Shown here: positions 39,289-50,454 of the stretch, piece after piece | Position numbering within the stretch: the first letter of the stretch is position 1 | How the letters are laid out: each line of letters begins with the position of its first letter | Assembly: GCA_030550295.1 (NCBI GenBank) | Contig: JAUQPQ010000003.1 | Span: forward strand, 1-56,525 | DNA from: Chloroflexota bacterium | GTDB lineage: Bacteria > Chloroflexota > Dehalococcoidia > SM23-28-2 > HRBIN24 | Direction of reading: 5' to 3' | Length of the DNA stretch: 56,525 bases | Position numbers and translations under genes: made by a program | The notes under the pieces: generated by a model | Seen by the model: only the letters and a program-made list of their open reading frames with translations | Database searches by the model: none | What the model was told of the DNA's origin: nothing

Positions 39289-40601
39289 GTTCCATCGCTA
39301 TCCGTGGCGGCCACATCCTGGATCCCTCTCAGGGTCTGGACATCGTGGCTGATCTCCTAATCGTCGAAGGGCGCATCGCCGCTGTCGGGCCTGATGCGGG
39401 TGCCGATGTTCGTGAGGTCATCGACGCCTCGGGCCTTCTGGTGCTGCCCGGGCTGGTAGACATCCACTGTCACTTACGAGAGCCAGGCCTGGAACATAAA
39501 GAGACCATTGAGACAGGCGCTTTGGCTGCCGTGCGCGGAGGTTTCACCACCGTCTGCTGTATGCCCAATACTGAGCCTCCATTGGACAGTGCCCCAACAA
39601 TTAGGTGGCTACAGGGGAGGGTCTCCCAAGTGGGGCTAGTGCGCGTTTTGCCCATCGCCTGCGTAACAAGGGGACGACGCGGAAAAGAACTTGCAGACCT
39701 GATCGAGCTGGCCGAGGCAGGGGCTGTGGCCTTCAGCGACGATGGTGAGCCAGTGGCCGAGCCACAACTTTTGCGTCTTGCCCTCCAATATGCCTCGGTC
39801 CTTGGCCTTCCCATCGTCGAGCACTGTGAGGATAAGTCCCTCAGCGCTGGCGGCGTCATGCACGAGGGGTGGGTAGCAACCCGCTTAGGCCTAAAAGGGA
39901 TCCCCCCAGCTGCCGAAGAGGCAGCTGTCGCCCGCGCCATCGCCCTGTGTGCAGAAACGGGAGGCCGTTTGCACCTTGCCCACATCAGCACGGCCGGCTC
40001 TGTGGGCTGGTTACGGTTGGCCAAGGCTCAAGGGATCCCCATAAGCGCCGAGGTTACCCCCCACCACCTCTGCCTCACTCACGAAATCATCATGGGCGAG
40101 GGAGGGGTTCCTGGTGGACTCCTCTACGATACCAATGCCAAGGTAAACCCTCCCCTACGCCCTCGTGCCGATGCTGACGCCTGCGTAGCAGCCTTGGCTG
40201 AGGGCGCCATAGACTGTATAGCTACCGACCATGCCCCACACTCAGTCGAGGAGAAGCTGTGCGAGTTCGATTTGGCTGCCTTTGGCATCTCCAGCCTGGA
40301 GACGGCTTTGGCCCTTTGCCTCTCGCTAGTACATCAGGGCCGTGTGTCCCTTGGGCGGCTGATAGAGGCTATGACTATAGGGCCAGTGCGGGCGCTAGGG
40401 CTTCACCGCCATGTGCCCGGACTAGGTACGCTGGCGGTGGGTGCACCAGGGGACGTAACCATCGTCGACCCTGAGAGGGAGTGGAGGGTTGAGCCGGACT
40501 GTTTCGCAAGTAAGGGGAAGAATACCCCCCTGGCTGGGCGTACCTTGCGGGGGAAGGTGGTGTGCACCATATACGGTGGCAAGGTGGTATGGAAAGAATG
40601 A
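39285..40601 (+). CDS. pyrC: Dihydroorotase
   Basis: GLVDIHCHLREPGLEHKETIETG, FTTVCCMPNTEPPLD, CIATDHAPHS. Confidence 0.97.
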
Positions 40602-41707
40602 GGCGAAGGGCCTTCTTAGTCCTAGAGGATGGCACCGTCTTCACAGGACGGCCCTTTGGCGCCATAGGCCAGGCCTATGGCGAGGTGGTCTTCTCCACAG
40701 CTATGACCGGCTACCAGGAGATGCTTACCGACCCCTCCTATGCTGGCCAGATTCTGGTGCTTACCTACCCGTTGGTGGGTAACTACGGGATCAACCGCCA
40801 AGATGTGGAGTCATCGCGTATCCAAGTGCGGGCCCTAGTGGTGCGGGACGCGTGTAGCATTCCTTCTCACTGGGCCTCAGAGATGACCCTTCACGAGTAC
40901 CTCGCCTCTCAGGGGGTGCCTGGCCTAGAAGGGGTTGACACCCGTGCCCTGACCAGACGCCTCCGCATTCATGGCGTCATGATGGGTGCCATCGCCATTG
41001 ATGAATCGCCCGAGGAGGCGCTGGCTCGGCTGCGATCCATGCCGCGCTATGGCACCACCGATCTGGTCAAGGAGGTCACTGCGAAAGAAGGATACCTGTG
41101 GCCCGAGCCGGCTGCACCCCGCTATCACGTTGTGGTGGTGGACGCTGGCGTAAAGTTCAACATTATGCGCCTATTGAGAGAGAGGGGCTGCCGTGTCACC
41201 GTGGTGCCCGCCACCACTTCAACTGAAGGGCTGCAGACTCTTGCCCCTGACGGCCTTCTCCTCTCCCCGGGGCCTGGTGATCCTGCCCTGCTGGACTACC
41301 TTGTGGAGGCGGTGCGGCCTCTTCTGGGGAAGGTGCCGGTGCTGGGCATCTGCCTAGGCCATCAGGTCATCGGTCGTGCCTTCGGCGGGCGTACCTTTAA
41401 GCTCAAGTTTGGCCACCGGGGAGCGAACCACCCAGTGAAGGATCTGCTCTCTGGGCGAGTGTTTATCACCTCCCAGAACCACGGATATGCTGTCGACCCC
41501 GAGGGCCTACGAGACGGCATCCAGGTGTGGCAGGTGCATCTGAACGACGGTACCGTAGAGGGGCTTTACCATCCGGAGCTGCCCATTATAACCATCCAGT
41601 ACCATGCCGAGGCCTCTCCAGGCCCTCTCGACAACACGTACGTCTTCGACACTTTCCTGGAGATGATGCGGTCTTGGAAGGGGGGAAGATGGGAACCCTT
41701 AAGGTGA
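40598..41707 (+). CDS. carA: Carbamoyl-phosphate synthase small subunit
   Basis: LVLEDGTVFTGRPFGA, GYQEMLTDPSYAGQIL, GICLGHQVIGRAFGG, FGHRGANHPVKDL; ATGA overlap with pyrC. Confidence 0.96.
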   Translation: MRRRAFLVLEDGTVFTGRPFGAIGQAYGEVVFSTAMTGYQEMLTDPSYAGQILVLTYPLVGNYGINRQDVESSRIQVRALVVRDACSIPSHWASEMTLHEYLASQGVPGLEGVDTRALTRRLRIHGVMMGAIAIDESPEEALARLRSMPRYGTTDLVKEVTAKEGYLWPEPAAPRYHVVVVDAGVKFNIMRLLRERGCRVTVVPATTSTEGLQTLAPDGLLLSPGPGDPALLDYLVEAVRPLLGKVPVLGICLGHQVIGRAFGGRTFKLKFGHRGANHPVKDLLSGRVFITSQNHGYAVDPEGLRDGIQVWQVHLNDGTVEGLYHPELPIITIQYHAEASPGPLDNTYVFDTFLEMMRSWKGGRWEPLR

Positions 41708-42147
41708 GAAAGGCCACGGTAGCCGATGCCCCAGCCATCGCCCATATCGCCGAGGAGATCGTGCGGGAATTGGGGCCCGAGGCATCGGCCCTTGAAGCCC
41801 CCGTAACCCCAGAGGCCATAGCTAGGCGGATACGCAGCTATCAAGGGAAAGGCGCCATGTTCGTTGCCATGCTGGGGAGGAGGCGGATAGGGTTCGCTGC
41901 CCTGGAGCCTGCCTCCGGCGAGAAGGAGACCTTAGTTTTGGGAGTATGGGTTCTTGCTCCCTACCGCCGACAAGGAATAGGTACCCAATTGGCCTTGGCT
42001 GCTATAGAGAAGGCCAGGTCACTGGGGGCGCATCGCTTGCGTGGCACCATACCCCAGGGGAACGAGCCTGCCCTTAGCTTCTTCGGTGAGTTGGGAGCCC
42101 TGGCCCAGGCAGTCGCTGGTGGCATGGCATACGAGCTCCCCATCTGA
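41689..42147 (+). CDS. GNAT family N-acetyltransferase
   Basis: MGTLKVRKATVADAPAIAHIAEEIV..LGVWVLAPYRRQGIGTQLALAAIEKARSLGAHRLRGTIPQGNEPALSFFGELG. Confidence 0.9.
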   Translation: MGTLKVRKATVADAPAIAHIAEEIVRELGPEASALEAPVTPEAIARRIRSYQGKGAMFVAMLGRRRIGFAALEPASGEKETLVLGVWVLAPYRRQGIGTQLALAAIEKARSLGAHRLRGTIPQGNEPALSFFGELGALAQAVAGGMAYELPI

Positions 42148-42189
42148 AAGAAAAGAAGGCTGCGTTATGAAAAGGCGGCAAATACCCAG

Positions 42190-45100
42190 GTGCAGGAGAT
42201 GGCGGGAGAGGTATCTAAGGTCCTAATAATCGGCTCGGGGCCTATAGTCATCGGGCAGGCGGCCGAGTTCGATTACTCAGGTTCTCAGGCCTGCCGCGCC
42301 TTGCGGGAAGAGGGGGTGCATACTGTCCTGGTTAACCCCAACCCAGCCACCATAATGACCGATGAGGGGATCGCCGATACGGTCTATATAGAGCCCCTCA
42401 CTGTTGAGGTGCTGGAGCGCATTATCGCCCGGGAGCGGCCCGATGGCCTGCTGCCCACATTGGGGGGCCAGGTAGGTTTGAACTTGGCCGTTGCCCTTGC
42501 CGATGCTGGCATCTTAGACCGCTACGGCGTCCGAGTCTTGGGAACGCCCATAGAGTCCATCCGTAAGGCCGAGGACAGGGAGCTCTTCAAGAGGCTTTTG
42601 GACGAGATAGGCGAACCGCGCCCCGAGAGCGCCACCATCACCTCACTAGAAGAGGCGCGACAGGTAGCCAAAGAGCTAGGCCTACCTCTAGTGGTCCGCC
42701 CAGCCTACACCTTAGGGGGCACAGGAGGAGGGATCGCTCACAACTTAGAGCAGCTAGAGCGTATCGTTGCCATCGGCCTGAGGGCCTCCCCCATCGGCCA
42801 GGTCTTGCTGGAGCGGTGCCTCCTAGGATGGAAAGAGATCGAATATGAAGTGATCCGTGACAGGGCCGACAATTGCATCACCGTCTGCAACATGGAGAAC
42901 CTAGACCCCATGGGCGTCCACACGGGCGATAGCATCGTGGTGGCCCCCAGCCAGACCCTGACCGATAAGGAGTACCATATGCTGCGCTCCGCCGCCATCA
43001 AGATCATACGGGCCCTGGGAGTTGAGGGAGGGTGCAATATCCAGTTCGCCTTGGCTCCCCGCCAACAGATAGCGCCCTGGGCCTTGCGCCCCGATGGCCG
43101 CCCTCCCTATTACGTTATAGAAGTGAACCCTAGGGTCTCACGCAGCTCTGCCCTGGCTTCCAAGGCCACCGGCTACCCCATTGCCCGAGTCGCTGCCAAG
43201 ATCGCTGTGGGCCGCCGCCTCGATGAGATAGCCAATAAGGTGACAGGGAAGACTACAGCTGCCTTTGAGCCAGCCCTCGACTACGTAGTGGTCAAGATAC
43301 CCCGCTGGCCCTTCGATAAGTTCCCTTTGGGGGAAAGAGCCATAGGCACTCAAATGAAGTCAACGGGCGAGGTTATGGCTATCGCCCGCACCTTCCAGCA
43401 GGCCCTACAGAAGGCGGTCCGCTCATTGGAGTTGGGAGGACGCACCATCCTTTGGGAGGACCCCTCGTGGGAAGAGGAAGAACTGAGGGAGCTCATCTCT
43501 ACCCCCAACGATTTGCGTCTGTGGGCCTTGATGGCTGCCCTCCGTCGGGAGTACCGGCCCATGGAACTGGCCCAAATCTCTGGCATAGACCCCTGGTTCT
43601 TGGAGGAGATGGCGGAGTTGGTGGCCATGGAGAGGCGGCTCTTGACCGAGCCCCTTACGCCCCAGCTGCTTCGCGCGGCCAAGAATCTGGGCTTCTCCGA
43701 TAAGGACATAGCCACTCTGGCCGACCTTCTACCGGAACAGGTAAGGGAGATGCGCCTCCGCTACGGCATAAGGCCGGTCTACAAGATGGTAGATACCTGC
43801 GCTGCCGAGTTCGAGGCTGCCACCCCCTACTTCTATAGCACATATGAGGAGGACGAAAGGGCCGAGAACGAGGCCCTACCTCTAGAAGGGCCCAAGGCGG
43901 TCGTCTTAGGATCAGGGCCTATACGCATCGGCCAGGGGATAGAGTTCGATTATTGCTCCGTGCACACTGTCTGGGCCCTCCAGGAACAGGGCTACAAGGC
44001 CATCATCTTGAACTGCAACCCTGAAACTGTCTCTACCGACTTCGATACTAGCGACCGGCTCTATTTTGAGCCCCTCGGCGAGGAGGAAGTGCGCGACGTT
44101 TTGGAGAACGAGGCAGGAGAGAACAGCCCACCACCAGCCATTGTCCAGTTTGGAGGGCAGACAGCCATCAACCTGGCAGGCCCCTTAGCTAGGTATGGCC
44201 TATCCCTCTTGGGTTCTACCGCTGAGGCTATAGACCGAGCCGAAGATAGGGCGTCTTTCGAGGCCCTTTTGGACGAGCTGGGCATCCCCCAGCCTCCCGG
44301 TGGCACCGTCCAGTCCCTTGTGGAGGCCCTCCGCGTGGCCGATGCTCTGGGCTATCCAGTGTTGGTGCGCCCAAGCTATGTTCTTGGGGGCAGGGCTATG
44401 GAGATTGTGGAGGGCCCTAACCAGCTCACCTATTTCGTACAAGAAGCGGCTCACGCTGGCCAGGGACGCCCTATTCGTATCGACAAATATCTGGAAGGGG
44501 TGGAGGTGGAAGTTGATGCCATCTTCGATGGCGTCGATGTCCTTATCCCCGGCATCATGGAGCATATAGAGAGGGCTGGGGTACACTCGGGGGACTCTAT
44601 GGCCGTCTATCCCCCCCTGAGCCTCAGCCGGGCAGAGGTGGATACGGTAGTGGACTATACACGGCGCTTGGCCTTGGCCTTAGGCCTAAAGGGGCTCCTT
44701 AACATCCAGTTCGTCATCACCAGGCGACAAGGCAGCTATACCGTGTATGTGCTAGAGGTGAACCCCCGGGCCAGCCGCACCGTCCCCTTTATCTCCAAGG
44801 CCACAGGGGTCCCCATTGTGCGTCTGGCGGTAGGTGCCCTGTTGGGTAAGACCCTGCCCCAGATGGGTTATCCCTATGGCCTCTGGCCTCAACGGAGGTT
44901 GGTGGCGGTGAAGGCCCCCGTCTTCTCCATGTCCAAGCTCTCAGGGGTGGACACCTACTTGGGGCCCGAAATGAAGTCCACAGGCGAAGTGATGGGGATA
45001 GATAGCACTTTTGAGGCTGCCCTGGCTAAGGCGCTTTTGGCCGCCGACATGGCCTTACCGCCAAGGGGCGCCGTCCTCCTTTCCCTTGCCGACCAAACGA

Positions 45101-45468
45101 AGGCTGAAGCTATCCCTGTGATTCAAAGGTTGGCTGAGAGGGGCTATAAACTCTACGCTACTGAGGGTACCGCGGCTTTAATACGGCGCCTAGGCCTGGA
45201 GGTGGCCGAGGTGACCAAGAGGCTCAACGAGGGCCATCCTAACGTGGTGGACATCATCCAGCAGGGGCTGGTAGACGTAGTCATTAATACGCCTGAGGGC
45301 TCCCAGACCGCTACCATTAAGGACGGCTTCTACATACGCCGGGCAGCTGTAGAAAAGCGCATCCCCTGCTTCACGTCCATCGACACAGCCAAGGCCGCTG
45401 TGGAGGCCTTGCTTGTGGGCCCTGACCAGTTCTCCGCCTTTCCCGTCCACGAGTACCGACAATGGTAA
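42190..45468 (+). CDS. carB: Carbamoyl-phosphate synthase large subunit
   Basis: [32 protein letters not shown], duplicated ATP-grasp halves, C-terminal MGS-like domain. Confidence 0.97.
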   Translation: MQEMAGEVSKVLIIGSGPIVIGQAAEFDYSGSQACRALREEGVHTVLVNPNPATIMTDEGIADTVYIEPLTVEVLERIIARERPDGLLPTLGGQVGLNLAVALADAGILDRYGVRVLGTPIESIRKAEDRELFKRLLDEIGEPRPESATITSLEEARQVAKELGLPLVVRPAYTLGGTGGGIAHNLEQLERIVAIGLRASPIGQVLLERCLLGWKEIEYEVIRDRADNCITVCNMENLDPMGVHTGDSIVVAPSQTLTDKEYHMLRSAAIKIIRALGVEGGCNIQFALAPRQQIAPWALRPDGRPPYYVIEVNPRVSRSSALASKATGYPIARVAAKIAVGRRLDEIANKVTGKTTAAFEPALDYVVVKIPRWPFDKFPLGERAIGTQMKSTGEVMAIARTFQQALQKAVRSLELGGRTILWEDPSWEEEELRELISTPNDLRLWALMAALRREYRPMELAQISGIDPWFLEEMAELVAMERRLLTEPLTPQLLRAAKNLGFSDKDIATLADLLPEQVREMRLRYGIRPVYKMVDTCAAEFEAATPYFYSTYEEDERAENEALPLEGPKAVVLGSGPIRIGQGIEFDYCSVHTVWALQEQGYKAIILNCNPETVSTDFDTSDRLYFEPLGEEEVRDVLENEAGENSPPPAIVQFGGQTAINLAGPLARYGLSLLGSTAEAIDRAEDRASFEALLDELGIPQPPGGTVQSLVEALRVADALGYPVLVRPSYVLGGRAMEIVEGPNQLTYFVQEAAHAGQGRPIRIDKYLEGVEVEVDAIFDGVDVLIPGIMEHIERAGVHSGDSMAVYPPLSLSRAEVDTVVDYTRRLALALGLKGLLNIQFVITRRQGSYTVYVLEVNPRASRTVPFISKATGVPIVRLAVGALLGKTLPQMGYPYGLWPQRRLVAVKAPVFSMSKLSGVDTYLGPEMKSTGEVMGIDSTFEAALAKALLAADMALPPRGAVLLSLADQTKAEAIPVIQRLAERGYKLYATEGTAALIRRLGLEVAEVTKRLNEGHPNVVDIIQQGLVDVVINTPEGSQTATIKDGFYIRRAAVEKRIPCFTSIDTAKAAVEALLVGPDQFSAFPVHEYRQW

Positions 45469-46247
45469 CCTCAGAGTTGCGGCTTGAAGAGGCAGTCGTC
45501 GTATCGCAGGAGGAGGTGTGCCAGGATACCTACCTCCTATGGCTTTCTTGTCCTCCTTTGGCCAAGGGTGCAGCACCTGGCAGGTTCGTCATGTTGCTAT
45601 GTGGCGAAGGTTTTGACCCATTATTGCCCCGCCCCATGAGTTACCATCGGTTCCGGCAGGTGGGGGGAGAAACGCAGTGGGCCATCTTGTACGACGTACG
45701 GGGGCGTGGCACTAGGTGGCTATCGCAGAGGCGTCCAGGGGACCACATTTGGGCTTTTGGCCCTTTAGGTCGCGGATTCGCTCCTGAAAGGGGGGCTACC
45801 AACCTACTGCTGATAGCAGGCGGGCTAGGCATCGCCCCCATCATCGCCCTTGCTGATGCGGCTCTGGCCCAGGGCCGCACGGTCACTTTGCTGTATGGTG
45901 CCAAGACGGCCTCTAAACTTTTGCCTCCCTCTTACTTCCCTACGGATTTGGAGATCGTTTTTGCCACCGAGGATGGCAGCCACGGCCATCACGGCCTAGT
46001 CACCGATTTGGTCCCTTCCTTCCTCCCCTGGGCCCATCAGGCGTTCGTCTGCGGGCCCACTGGAATGTACAGGGAGCTGGCTAACGTCCTTCGAGGGGTG
46101 TCCAGCACGGCCAAGGTGCAGGTGCTCATGGAAGAGCACATGGCGTGCGGCACGGGCATCTGCTACGGCTGCACCACCTTCACCCGCAAAGGTCCGCGTT
46201 TGGTGTGCCGTGATGGCCCCTGCTTTGCCCTGGAAGACCTGTACTGA
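45462..46247 (+). CDS. pyrK: Dihydroorotate dehydrogenase electron-transfer subunit
   Basis: [48 protein letters not shown] Fe-S motif. Confidence 0.93.
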   Translation: MVTSELRLEEAVVVSQEEVCQDTYLLWLSCPPLAKGAAPGRFVMLLCGEGFDPLLPRPMSYHRFRQVGGETQWAILYDVRGRGTRWLSQRRPGDHIWAFGPLGRGFAPERGATNLLLIAGGLGIAPIIALADAALAQGRTVTLLYGAKTASKLLPPSYFPTDLEIVFATEDGSHGHHGLVTDLVPSFLPWAHQAFVCGPTGMYRELANVLRGVSSTAKVQVLMEEHMACGTGICYGCTTFTRKGPRLVCRDGPCFALEDLY

Positions 46248-46309
46248 AACTGGAAAAAGGGCGGCTTCTCTTGTATATTCTGGACAGAACATATTCAAGG
46301 GAGGGTGCC

Positions 46310-47155
46310 ATGGCTGCCCAAGTAGTGCGTGTGGGAAACGTGGAGATAGTAGGACTTATAGACCTCGTTTTCCCCTTAGACTACGCCATACTTTTCCCCG
46401 GGCGCGATGTCCAGGCGATCATGGCCTTCCAAGACGTCTACCCCCAATCGTACACGCCCGACGGACGCTATCAGACATACGCCTCCTGCTATGTCGTCCG
46501 CTCAGGTGGGAAAACGGTGTTGGTGGATACGGGGCTTGGGCCTAACGTCCCCTCTTTCTTGGGCGGAGGCCGTGGCCGCCTGCTGGAGGAGCTATCTAGT
46601 AACGGGATAAGTCCTGAAGACGTGGACGTGGTAGTGTGTACCCATCTGCACCTGGATCACACGGGCTGGAATGCGCGCGAGGAAGGGGGAGTTCGAGGCC
46701 CTACCTTCCCCCGAGCACGCTACTACCTCCCTAGGGCCGACTGGGAACACTTCACCGCTCCTGAACGGATAGATGGGGCTGCAGGGCGAAGCAACCTACT
46801 TCCCCTACAGGAGGCAGGGGTGATGGAGCTTTTCTCTGGTGAGGTGACCCTGGCCGAAGGTGTAACCACTTTGCCCACCCCTGGCCACACGCCGGGCCAT
46901 TCCAGCATCCTCATCTCGTCTCAGGGGGAGCGGGCCCTTATCGCCGGGGATTTGGTGAACCACCCCCTCCAGATAGAAAAGGTGGATTGGTCATCGGCCT
47001 TTGATACCGATCCTGCGCAGGCGGCGGAGACGCGCCGGCGCATCTTAGACTTTGTAGAGAGCGAGGGTCTACGTGTGGCCTTTGGTCACCTGCCGCCACC
47101 TAATATGGGCCGCCTTATCCGTCTAGAGGGAAGACGAGTGCTGAGGGCGTTGTGA
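46310..47155 (+). CDS. MBL-fold metallohydrolase
   Basis: VDTGLGPNVP, VVCTHLHLDHTGWN, TLPTPGHTPGHSSILI, IAGDLVNHPLQIE. Confidence 0.93.
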   Translation: MAAQVVRVGNVEIVGLIDLVFPLDYAILFPGRDVQAIMAFQDVYPQSYTPDGRYQTYASCYVVRSGGKTVLVDTGLGPNVPSFLGGGRGRLLEELSSNGISPEDVDVVVCTHLHLDHTGWNAREEGGVRGPTFPRARYYLPRADWEHFTAPERIDGAAGRSNLLPLQEAGVMELFSGEVTLAEGVTTLPTPGHTPGHSSILISSQGERALIAGDLVNHPLQIEKVDWSSAFDTDPAQAAETRRRILDFVESEGLRVAFGHLPPPNMGRLIRLEGRRVLRAL

Positions 47156-47161
47156 CCGCCC

Positions 47162-48259
47162 CTAATCCTTTTGCTGGGAAGGTGGCTCCTGGGCTAGGAA
47201 GTGCTGAATACTGACCTTCGCCGCCACCTTCTGGGCGATGGCCATAATCACCTGCGATACAGGTGAGTCAGGTTCGGCCTCCAGTATGGGTACGCCCCTG
47301 TCGGCCCCCTCCCTAACCTTGGGATCGAGGGGGATAGCACCGAGGTAGTCAATCCCCACCTCCTGACACACCTTCTCTACCAGGCCGTGACCAAAGATGT
47401 CCACCCTGCCGCCACAGTGGGGGCAGATAAAGTAGCTCATGTTCTCTATCGCCCCCAAGATGGGTACGTGCAGCTTCTCGAAAAAGGAGACAGCCTTTAG
47501 GGCGTCCTCCACTGAGACCGCATTGGGGGTGGTGACGATGACCACTCCCGTGACGGTGGCGTCTTGGGCTAGGCTCATGGAAGCGTCGCTGGTGCCCGGG
47601 GGCAAGTCCACCACTAGATAGTCCAGCTCTCCCTCCTCGCCCCAGGGGATGTCGTGGAGAAGTTGCCTTATGCCAGTGCCGATGAGTGGGCCCCGCCAGA
47701 TAACGGCGGTGCCTGGAGGCAGAAGGAAGCCAAGGGAGACTGCCCGTAGGCCATATCTCTCCACAATGGAGAGCCCCTTATCTGCCTGGAAGCCTGGGGG
47801 GAGACCCAGCATGGTGGGCACATTGGGACCTGTGAGATCGGCGTCCAAAAGCCCCACCCTGGCGCCGTAGTTGCGGAGGGCGAGGGCCAAGTTTACGGCT
47901 ACAGTGCTCTTGCCTACTCCTCCCTTGTTGGAAGCGACAGCTATGAGGTTACGCACGCCAGCTACCGGCCTGGGCCCGCGAAAGCCTGTAGGGCGCACGT
48001 TGGCCTTCATCTCCACTTCCACGCTGGCCACCCCCGGCAAGGCGAGGATCGCTTCTTGGGCCTGACGACGCATCTCCTCCCGAACGGGGCATGCCGGCGT
48101 AGTGAGGGTGATGGATACCTTTACCTGGTCGCCGCACAGGGCGATGTCCTCTAAAGATACAAAGCCAAGGGAGACGATATCGCGGCCCAAGTCAGGGTCG
48201 TGCACCTGCCGGAGCGCCTCCAGTACCGCTTCCTTAGTCAACTTTTTGTCCCCGTCCAA
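47162..48259 (-). CDS. Mrp/ApbC/NBP35-type Fe-S carrier P-loop ATPase
   Basis: N-terminal MIP18/DUF59-like domain, ASNKGGVGKSTVAVNLA, YLVVDLPPGTSDASMS, CPHCGG. Confidence 0.95.
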   Translation of the reverse strand: MDGDKKLTKEAVLEALRQVHDPDLGRDIVSLGFVSLEDIALCGDQVKVSITLTTPACPVREEMRRQAQEAILALPGVASVEVEMKANVRPTGFRGPRPVAGVRNLIAVASNKGGVGKSTVAVNLALALRNYGARVGLLDADLTGPNVPTMLGLPPGFQADKGLSIVERYGLRAVSLGFLLPPGTAVIWRGPLIGTGIRQLLHDIPWGEEGELDYLVVDLPPGTSDASMSLAQDATVTGVVIVTTPNAVSVEDALKAVSFFEKLHVPILGAIENMSYFICPHCGGRVDIFGHGLVEKVCQEVGIDYLGAIPLDPKVREGADRGVPILEAEPDSPVSQVIMAIAQKVAAKVSIQHFLAQEPPSQQKD

Positions 48260-48287
48260 GGTTCTGCTTACCTCCCACTATGATCTG

Positions 48288-48929
48288 TCACGGATCCACC
48301 ACAAACCTGCAGGCGTTGCTCCCTTCGCTGATGCGCTCAACACAGCGGACCGGGTGGCCCAATAGTCTGGCCAGAAGGTTGGTGTGCCACTCGCACACCG
48401 CCCGATAACTCTCGGCCACTTTGGGGAAAAGGCAGTTGTAGTCCACCATTTCGTACCTTGAGCCCACCCTACGCCACTCAACCATGGACCCTTGCTCCCG
48501 CAAGATCTGAGATACCAGCTTTACGCGCGCCCCCAGCCCCTTCCCCTCCAAGGCCCAAAAGTAACCAGAAGCTAGCCTGTCTAAGGCACGGGAAAGGACT
48601 AAGGCCTGCTTCTGCCTGGCATCTAGGCCCTGCAACTCGGCAGGGCTCAACTCGCCCACTACTTCAAGCAGCAGTAAAACTAACCACTCATAGCGCTTGG
48701 GATAGGTTTCATGTCCGGCAGGGGCGAGACGATACACATGACGGGGCCTCCCCGCAGGCCCCTTCTCTTGCCTCACCTCTACTAAACCATCCCTCTGTAA
48801 GGATATGAGATGTTGCCGCAGGGTGGCCCTCGCCAAACACATCCAATGGACTAGGTCATCTAAAGTGGCTGCCCCCCTGCGCTTCAGATGATCTAAAATC
48901 TGCCTCTTGGTAGGATGTATCACCCCCAT
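48288..48929 (-). CDS. wHTH transcriptional regulator with C-terminal Cys cluster (SufR-like)
   Basis: Start chosen at MGVIHPTKRQILDHLKRRGAATLDDLVHWM; HTH RATLRQHLISLQRDGLVEVR; Cys at YNCLF / VCEWH / VRCVERISEGSNACRF. Confidence 0.8.
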   Translation of the reverse strand: MGVIHPTKRQILDHLKRRGAATLDDLVHWMCLARATLRQHLISLQRDGLVEVRQEKGPAGRPRHVYRLAPAGHETYPKRYEWLVLLLLEVVGELSPAELQGLDARQKQALVLSRALDRLASGYFWALEGKGLGARVKLVSQILREQGSMVEWRRVGSRYEMVDYNCLFPKVAESYRAVCEWHTNLLARLLGHPVRCVERISEGSNACRFVVDP

Positions 48930-49013
48930 CCCTCTGCAGTATAACACTCCCCACCCCGGGAAAGGAATGTTATGACAATTCACGCATCGTTAATGGTAGA
49001 AACCACAAGCTCC

Positions 49014-49042
49014 TTGACAAGGCGCGGGGGGCTAAGTATAAT
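49014..49042 (+). promoter_or_regulatory. Consensus sigma-70 promoter
   Basis: TTGACA (49014-49019), 17-nt spacer, TATAAT (49037-49042). Confidence 0.8.
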
Positions 49043-49136
49043 GTGCCGTGATGGTGAAATATGTAACAAAGCCGAAACGTGGAGGGTGTTGTAGCGCTTG
49101 TGGTCGAAGGGATATCTATTTATGGAGGTGGTGGAG

Positions 49137-49418
49137 ATGAGTGGGGCCTTGTTAGAGGAGGGAGCCGAGGCCCTGCCAGGTGAGCGGCAGTGTCGGCACC
49201 ACTGGGTCATTGCTACCCCCAATGGGACGATGAGCGTTGGGCGGTGTCGGCGCTGTGGGGCAGTACGGGAGTTCCGCAACTCTACTCCCGAGTCCTACTA
49301 CTGGGGCGAGGAGCCATCGGCAGACTCGTGGCTAAGGCCTGCTCGATCCATAGAAGGGGCTGACGAGGACTATTCTACGGCGAGCCAAAGCGGCGCCGGG
49401 ATGAGTATAGCCCTGTAA
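49137..49418 (+). CDS. Small zinc-binding-motif protein
   Basis: CRHHWVIATPNGTMSVGRCRRCGAVREFRNS. Confidence 0.7.
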   Translation: MSGALLEEGAEALPGERQCRHHWVIATPNGTMSVGRCRRCGAVREFRNSTPESYYWGEEPSADSWLRPARSIEGADEDYSTASQSGAGMSIAL

Positions 49419-49527
49419 GGGCCTCTATTAGCTGGCCTGTAGAACCTTTTTGCCCTTGGTTACTACCGCTAACAGAATCGTCGCCTCCGCTTAGCACGGT
49501 GGTGGCGGCGGTATACTAGGCCTTGAG

Positions 49528-50451
49528 GTGAACATAGCGGTAGAGATTGGGGGCCGGGGCAAAAGGGGGCTTTTGCTTTCCAACCCCGTTATGGTGGCCT
49601 CGGGCTGTTTTGGCAACGGGATTGAGTTCCGCCGCCTCTTCGATATAGACAGGCTTGGGGCTATCGTTAGTAAAGGGATTACCCTTAGGCCTCGTCAAGG
49701 CAACCCGCAGCCCCGCTTAGTGGAGACGCCGGCTGGCCTTATCAACTCCATAGGGCTCCAGAACATTGGCGTGGGGAGGGTAATTAAGGAGCTGGCACCC
49801 ATCTGGGCCACATGGCGAGTGCCGGTGGTAGCCAATATCGCTGGCGAGAGCGTCGAAGAGTACGCCTCTTTAGCGGCGCAGCTGGACGGTACGCCTGGGG
49901 TGAGCGCCCTAGAGCTAAATATCAGCTGCCCCAATGTGGAGAATGGCCTAGAATTCGCCTGTCATCCGCCCTTGGCGGCAGAGGTAACGGCAGCAGTGCG
50001 ACGTTGCACTGCCCTGCCGGTCATCGTCAAGCTCAGCCCGGTAGCACCTAACTTGGTGGCGGTAGCCCAGGCAGTGGTGGAAGCAGGAGCTGACGCCCTC
50101 ACCATCGCCAATACGTACCCTGCCTTGGCTATCGATATCTGGAGCGCTCGCCCGGTGCCAAGTTTCGGTGGGGGGCTTTCGGGCCCTGCCATCAAGCCCC
50201 TGACTCTGAGGCTAGTGTCTGAGGTAGCTAGAGAGCAACTAGGAGTGCCTATCATAGGGTGTGGCGGTATCTCCACCTGGCAGGACGCTGTGGAATATCT
50301 GATGGCCGGGGCCAGTGCTGTGCAGGTGGGTACCATTACTTTCCGCAACCCTAGAGCACCGTTGGAAGTGTTGGAAGGGCTAGAAAGCTTCTTGCAGCAG
50401 CAGGGGATAGAAGACCTGTCCCAGATAGTTGGGGCTGCCCTAGGGTCATAA
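49528..50451 (+). CDS. pyrD: Dihydroorotate dehydrogenase (type 1B, pairs with pyrK)
   Basis: LSNPVMVASGCFGNG, SKGITLRPRQGNPQPRLVETPAGLINSIGLQN, ELNISCPNVENG, GCGGISTWQDAVEYLMAGASAVQVGT. Confidence 0.95.
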   Translation: MNIAVEIGGRGKRGLLLSNPVMVASGCFGNGIEFRRLFDIDRLGAIVSKGITLRPRQGNPQPRLVETPAGLINSIGLQNIGVGRVIKELAPIWATWRVPVVANIAGESVEEYASLAAQLDGTPGVSALELNISCPNVENGLEFACHPPLAAEVTAAVRRCTALPVIVKLSPVAPNLVAVAQAVVEAGADALTIANTYPALAIDIWSARPVPSFGGGLSGPAIKPLTLRLVSEVAREQLGVPIIGCGGISTWQDAVEYLMAGASAVQVGTITFRNPRAPLEVLEGLESFLQQQGIEDLSQIVGAALGS

Positions 50452-50454
50452 AAA

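Noticed and set aside
39470-40024. 184-aa minus-strand ORF
   Set aside because: Antisense to pyrC; no protein-like motifs.
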